Shown here piece after piece: positions 13,725-16,772 of a stretch of DNA of 16,772 nt. The notes beneath the pieces were generated by a model that was not told the origin of the DNA, made no database searches, and saw only the letters and a list, made by a program, of their open reading frames with translations. The stretch spans positions 1 through 16,772 of the forward strand of contig JBHJOF010000401.1 in the NCBI GenBank assembly GCA_050330055.1. Reading direction: 5' to 3'. The stretch's first letter is position 1. The number at the start of each line of letters is the position of its first letter. This DNA comes from JBHJOF01 sp050330055 (GTDB taxonomy: Bacteria; Pseudomonadota; Alphaproteobacteria; Kiloniellales; JAKSDN01). A program made the translations under genes and the position numbers.

Positions 13725-14087
13725 ATGCAGAGCGCCCGCGTCTTCAAGCGATCCGACATGGAACTCATCCCAGCGATCACGTCGACCGGGACGACCTTAA
13801 TCGCGCGCGTCGTGGACAGTTCGATCAGCCGTCACATCGGCGGAGGCATCGAGTATCTCGAGAACGCGACGATCGACTGGACCGTCACCTACGACGAGAT
13901 CCTCTTCGTCCTCGAGGGACCGCTGACCATCGAGCTCGATGACGGACGGCACACCTGCGAAAGCGGAGACGTCGTCTGGCTGCCCAACGGCACCCACCTC
14001 AAGTACATAGCCGAGGGTCGAGCCGCCTACTTCTATGCGCTCCATCCGGTGGACTGGGCGGCTCGGCAGGGGACGCGCGAGCCGTAG
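13725..14087 (+). CDS. EutQ-like small cupin protein
   Basis: A 120-residue single-domain cupin. The first cupin motif is YDEILFVLEGPLTIELDDG and the second is ESGDVVWLPNGTHLKYI, spaced as in EutQ-type cupins. The HxH metal ligands of classical cupin motif 1 are replaced by TYDE, so metal-dependent dioxygenase chemistry is doubtful. EutQ in ethanolamine catabolism is an acetate-kinase-like cupin; many related proteins are uncharacterised. A very strong Shine-Dalgarno sequence (AAGGAGA) lies seven bases before the ATG, and the gene begins 11 bases after the oxidase stop. It is the last gene of the plus-strand operon. The link to amine-derived aldehyde metabolism is inferred from context. Confidence 0.82.
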   Translation: MQSARVFKRSDMELIPAITSTGTTLIARVVDSSISRHIGGGIEYLENATIDWTVTYDEILFVLEGPLTIELDDGRHTCESGDVVWLPNGTHLKYIAEGRAAYFYALHPVDWAARQGTREP

Positions 14088-14186
14088 GTGAACGTCGGCA
14101 GCGCACCGCCGTGCTAGGCAGCTGCTCAGGCCCCCGCTCCAGGCAATCCAGCGATTATACGCCGTCTCGAATCCCGAGACTCATGG

Positions 14187-14230
14187 CCCATCCTTCGAGA
14201 CGCGTTCTTCGAACGCTCCTCAGGATGAGG
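14187..14230. repeat. REP-like intergenic palindrome
   Basis: The sequence starts CCCATCCTTCGAGACGCG and ends CTCCTCAGGATGAGG, with an inner perfect dyad GCGTTC-TTC-GAACGC at 14202-14216. CATCCTTCGAGACGC against GCTCCTCAGGATG is the pattern of the dispersed hairpin repeats known from Bradyrhizobium and related Alphaproteobacteria (CCTCATCCTGAGGAGC...CTCGAAGGATGG). CCTCATGCTGAGGAGC at about 14260-14275 is a second, partial copy. Such repeats cluster after convergent gene ends, as here. Confidence 0.7.
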
Positions 14231-14278
14231 AATGGCGTTCTATATCGACTGCCTGCTACCTCATGCTGAGGAGCCGCA

Positions 14279-14455
14279 TCATGAGTATCGGGATATGGTA
14301 TTGGACGCGGCTTTGCCGGTCATGGGGCGTTGGAGCCAATCATGGGCGCGGGCGATCGCCTTGGTCAGGGCGCCGTCCTGCGAGCGCCGGGCCCGGGCCC
14401 CCTCGTGTCCGATGACGAGCTTTATGCAAGTTGCGCCGACGCGGACTCGGGCCAA
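14279..14455 (-). pseudogene. Possible C-terminal remnant of a serine recombinase
   Basis: The minus-strand frame reads LARVRVGATCIKLVIGHEG, then DGALTKAIARAHDWLQRPMTGKAAS before a stop. It resembles the segment of large serine recombinases that runs RRG..TRLVI.G.....PD.ALIKAIARAH.W...L.SG.A.SI. No start, no catalytic domain and no further C-terminal helix-turn-helix is present. The match is short, so this is a tentative call. Confidence 0.35.
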
Positions 14456-14495
14456 GATGCACTGTGCGGCAGCAGGCGTAGCAGGCGCTCTTCCG

Positions 14496-15026
14496 TCACC
14501 TTTCAGCGGCGGAGCCCTCCGCTTCGACCAAGGCGAGCAGTCCTTTGAGGAGCTGAACCGGGCTTGGCGGGCAGCCGCGGATGTGCAGGTCGACCGGCAC
14601 CACCTGCGATACACCGCCGACAACGGCATAACTGCCGGCGAAGCAGCCGCCGTCGAGGGCGCAGTCGCCGACCGCCACCACCCACTTGGGGTCTGGCGTC
14701 GCGTTGTAGGTCCGCTCGAGCGCCTCGCGCATGTTCTTGGTCACCGGCCCGGTGACCAGCAGCACGTCGGCGTGGCGGGGCGAGGCGACGAAACGGATGC
14801 CGAAGCGCTCGATATCGTAGTAGGCGTTGTTGAGCGCGTGGATCTCCAGCTCGCAGCCGTTGCAGGAGCCCGCGTCGACTTCGCGGATCGACAGGCTGCG
14901 GCCCAGGCGCCGGCGCGCGGCGCGATCGACCTGTGCGGCGAGGCTGGCCAGCGCGGCTTCGTCCGGGTTCGGCGGCGGCTCCGTCAGCGGGTTGCGAAAG
15001 ATGTTGCGGAACAGAAGTTTGCGCAT
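14496..15026 (-). CDS. HyfI/HycG/NuoB-like [4Fe-4S] small subunit
   Basis: A 176-residue protein of the NADH-quinone oxidoreductase subunit B/group 4 hydrogenase small-subunit family. Cluster ligands are C55 and C58 (SCNGCELE), C122 in VGDCALDGGC, and C152 in RGCPPSP, giving the proximal or N2-type [4Fe-4S] site. NuoB has adjacent CC at the first position; CNGCE is the hydrogenase-type pattern. It would pass electrons between the large subunit and other Fe-S partners at the cytoplasmic face of the membrane arm. The start is at 15026, 11 bases after the large-subunit stop; no strong Shine-Dalgarno sequence is visible, so translation may rely on coupling. It is the last gene of the operon within view. 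Confidence 0.88.
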   Translation of the reverse strand: MRKLLFRNIFRNPLTEPPPNPDEAALASLAAQVDRAARRRLGRSLSIREVDAGSCNGCELEIHALNNAYYDIERFGIRFVASPRHADVLLVTGPVTKNMREALERTYNATPDPKWVVAVGDCALDGGCFAGSYAVVGGVSQVVPVDLHIRGCPPSPVQLLKGLLALVEAEGSAAER

Positions 15027-15037
15027 GGCTGCCGACT

Positions 15038-16561
15038 CTAGAGATCGTGCCCCGAGTAGGAGCAGTTGAAGGATTTGTTGCAGAGCGGGAAGTCGGCAAC
15101 GATGTTGCCTTCGATCACGGCTTCGAGCAGCGGCCACTGGAACCACGAGGGGTCGCGCAGATGGCAGCGCAGGACCCTGCCCTCCGCATCGAGCCGGAGC
15201 CAGACCAGGATGTCGCCGCGGAAGCCCTCGACCAGCGCCATGCCCTCGCCTGCCCTGCCCTTGTCCCCTGGGGGCGGCAGCTCGACCTGCAGTGGGCCGT
15301 CGGGCAGCTTCGCCAGCATCTGCTCGATCAGCGACAGGCTCTGCTCGACCTCGCGGATGCGAATCCAGACCCGGGCGTTGACGTCGCCCTCCTCGCGCAC
15401 GGGAACCTCGAAGTCGAGCCTGTCGTAGGGCGGATAGCCGGGCGTCCGCCGCGCGTCGAAGGTGCGGCCCGAGGCGCGGCCTACATAGCCGCCGGCGCCG
15501 AACTGCCGGGCCAGTTCCGGCTTCAGAATCCCGGTCGCGACCGTCCGGTCGAGCAGCGACGCGGTGTTGTCGTAGAGCTCGACCAGCGTGGGGAAGCGGC
15601 GCCGGATATTGGCGAGCAAGGACGTGAGGGCGGCCATTCCCTCCGAACTTAGGTCGGTCGTCACGCCCCCGGGTACGACGCGATCGCGCATCAGGCGGTG
15701 GCCGAAGCAGACTTCCGCCGCGCGCAGAACGCGCTCGCGCAGCACGCCGCAGTGCGCGTGCATCAGGGCGAAGGCGGCATCGTTGCAGATCGCGCCGATG
15801 TCGCCCATGTGGTTCGCCAGCCGCTCCAGCTCCGCCATCAGGCCACGCAGCCAGTGCGCGCGCGGCGGCGCCTCGACGCCGAGCGCGGCTTCCGCGGCGC
15901 GGGCGAAGGCGATGCCGTAGGCCACCGTGCTGTCGCCCGAAGTCCGAGCGGCGAGCTTCGCGGCGCGCTCCATGTCGGCGCCCGCCATCAGGCCCTCGAT
16001 GCCCTTGTGCACGTAGCCCAGCCGCTCCTCCAGGCGCACCACGGTCTCGCCGTTGGCGGTGAAGCGGAAGTGACCCGGCTCGATGATGCCGGCATGCACC
16101 GGCCCGACCGGAATCTGGTGCAGGCTCTCGCCCTCGACCGGAAGGAAGCCATAGGGCGCGCCGGCGGCCCTCGCGTCCACGGCGGCACCCAGCGGCCTGC
16201 GCATGCCCCAGCGGCCATGGTCGAGCCAGGGACGCTCGTCGGCCAGGCCTACCGGGACCAGCCCGAAGAGGTCGCGGGCGGCCCGTTCCAGCCGCACGGC
16301 CGGCGCATGGCGGGCGCCGACGGAGGGATAGCGCCCGCTCGGGCAGTCGAGGCTGACGGCGCCGATCTCGCCGGAGCGCTCGTCGAGCAGCGCCAAGTGC
16401 ACGCGTCCCGGCTTGCCCCAGAGGCCGAGCAGGGTCCAATGCGCTTTCGCGAGCTGACCGGCGGTGAAGGACCAGACCGTCGGATCGATGACGGCGCGGG
16501 GCCAGGGCCGCTGATCGACGATCCGCTCACCTTCCCGCAAAAGATCGCTCAGGGACGGCAT
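15038..16561 (-). CDS. HyfG/HycE-like large subunit lacking NiFe ligands (Ehr-type)
   Basis: A 507-residue fusion of a NuoC-like 30-kDa domain (about 1-125) and a NuoD/hydrogenase large-subunit domain (about 130-507), as in HycE/HyfG. GPVHAGIIEPGHFRF and RLGYVHKGIEGLMAG are the conserved large-subunit start. In true NiFe hydrogenases the next segment carries RxCGxC; here it reads ARTSGDSTVAYG (205-216) with no cysteine. At the C-terminus the DPCxxC motif is replaced by CNKSFNCSYSGHDL with C494 and C500 separated by five residues. Loss of the NiFe ligands is the hallmark of energy-converting hydrogenase-related (Ehr) complexes. H2 chemistry is therefore unlikely; a membrane-bound redox or ion-pumping role is inferred. 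GAGGAGG lies four bases before the ATG at 16561. Confidence 0.88.
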   Translation of the reverse strand: MPSLSDLLREGERIVDQRPWPRAVIDPTVWSFTAGQLAKAHWTLLGLWGKPGRVHLALLDERSGEIGAVSLDCPSGRYPSVGARHAPAVRLERAARDLFGLVPVGLADERPWLDHGRWGMRRPLGAAVDARAAGAPYGFLPVEGESLHQIPVGPVHAGIIEPGHFRFTANGETVVRLEERLGYVHKGIEGLMAGADMERAAKLAARTSGDSTVAYGIAFARAAEAALGVEAPPRAHWLRGLMAELERLANHMGDIGAICNDAAFALMHAHCGVLRERVLRAAEVCFGHRLMRDRVVPGGVTTDLSSEGMAALTSLLANIRRRFPTLVELYDNTASLLDRTVATGILKPELARQFGAGGYVGRASGRTFDARRTPGYPPYDRLDFEVPVREEGDVNARVWIRIREVEQSLSLIEQMLAKLPDGPLQVELPPPGDKGRAGEGMALVEGFRGDILVWLRLDAEGRVLRCHLRDPSWFQWPLLEAVIEGNIVADFPLCNKSFNCSYSGHDL

Positions 16562-16574
16562 GGCCTCCTCACCC

Positions 16575-16772
16575 TCAACCAAGGGCCCCAGCGACCTGCT
16601 GGAACCAGGCGACCAGCGGCGGCGGCAGATAGAGGCCGGCCGCCAGCACCAGCGCCAGGTGGGCGAACATGGGAACGTAGGACGCCTGCACCGGCGCCGT
16701 GCTGCCGCGCGGCTCGCCGAAGGCCAGCCCGCCGACCCGCAGCAGCAGCGCGCCGAAGGCAACCAGCAGGCC
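16575..16772 (-). CDS. HyfF/NuoL-like antiporter-type membrane subunit (3' end, partial)
   Basis: The last 65 residues of a gene that runs off the right edge. Two hydrophobic segments are visible: GLLVAFGALLLRVGGLAFG and, after a TAPVQASYVPM linker, FAHLALVLAAGLYLPPPL, ending VAWFQQVAGALG. The LPPPLxxWF end is characteristic of the hydrogenase-4 subunit F branch of the Mrp antiporter/NuoL-M-N family. Its stop TGA (16577-16575) lies 13 bases before the large-subunit ATG, so hyfF-, hyfG- and hyfI-like genes are consecutive in one operon, as in hydrogenase-4/Ehr loci. Confidence 0.72.
   Translation of the reverse strand, partial: GLLVAFGALLLRVGGLAFGEPRGSTAPVQASYVPMFAHLALVLAAGLYLPPPLVAWFQQVAGALG

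Larger units (their letters stand above)
14088..14495. other. Convergent intergenic region with repeat and gene remnant
   Basis: This 408-base stretch separates the cupin gene from the convergent hydrogenase-like operon. It holds the REP-like palindrome at 14187-14230, a second partial copy near 14258-14275, and a possible recombinase fragment at 14279-14455. I see no clear intrinsic terminator for either operon. Confidence 0.5.

Noticed and set aside
1..16772. CRISPR array or insertion sequence with terminal repeats
   Set aside because: No regularly spaced direct repeats and no transposase with flanking inverted repeats were seen.

Overview
The window is about 16.8 kb of high-GC DNA. Codon use, gene families and a REP-like intergenic repeat at 14187-14230 suggest an alphaproteobacterium, most likely Hyphomicrobiales (Bradyrhizobium/Methylobacterium-like) or a close relative. 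That assignment is inference; no taxonomic marker gene is present.

Region 1 (1-3181) holds an intact tRNA-Ser(CGA) gene at 63-152. Its 3' 58 bases recur exactly at 3124-3181. The pair marks attL/attR of a small (about 3.03 kb) tRNA-integrated island. Just inside both ends are pairs of the heptamer TGCAAAC, which look like integrase arm sites. The island is less GC-rich than its surroundings by eye and no integrase is visible in it. Its cargo is (i) a minus-strand pair, a Panacea/SocA-like protein followed by a MazF/PemK-like protein, which reads as a type II toxin-antitoxin module with a long, atypical toxin, and (ii) a plus-strand protein with a transglutaminase-like Cys-His-Asp pattern. The rest of the island is non-coding with several perfect inverted repeats.

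Region 2 (3182-4935) is scarred chromosomal DNA: a 24-codon stump of a RibD_C/dihydrofolate-reductase-like gene that runs by ATGA overlap into a complete glutathione S-transferase gene, then a decayed fragment of a ParB-linked DNA methyltransferase with an in-frame stop.

Region 3 (4940-14087) is a divergent uptake-and-catabolism locus. On the minus strand are gntR (FCD-type regulator), a PotA-like ABC ATPase and a BKACE (beta-keto acid cleavage) enzyme. On the plus strand, from a promoter with an overlapping perfect 16-bp palindrome, are a PotD-like binding protein, two PotB/PotC-like permeases, an M20 amidohydrolase, a DAO-type FAD oxidoreductase and an EutQ-like cupin. The transporter and amidohydrolase genes are joined by ATGA overlaps. 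Together they suggest import of a polyamine-like or N-acylated amine, deacylation, amine oxidation, and thiolase-like cleavage of a beta-keto acid. The true substrate cannot be read from sequence.

Region 4 (14088-16772) starts with a REP-like palindrome and a possible recombinase remnant. Next comes the 3' end of a minus-strand operon for a membrane complex related to group 4 hydrogenases and complex I (HyfF-like partial, HyfG/HycE-like large subunit, HyfI/HycG-like small subunit). The large subunit lacks the N-terminal CxxC that holds the NiFe site, which points to an Ehr-type (hydrogenase-related, non-hydrogenase) complex. The small subunit keeps its Fe-S cysteines.
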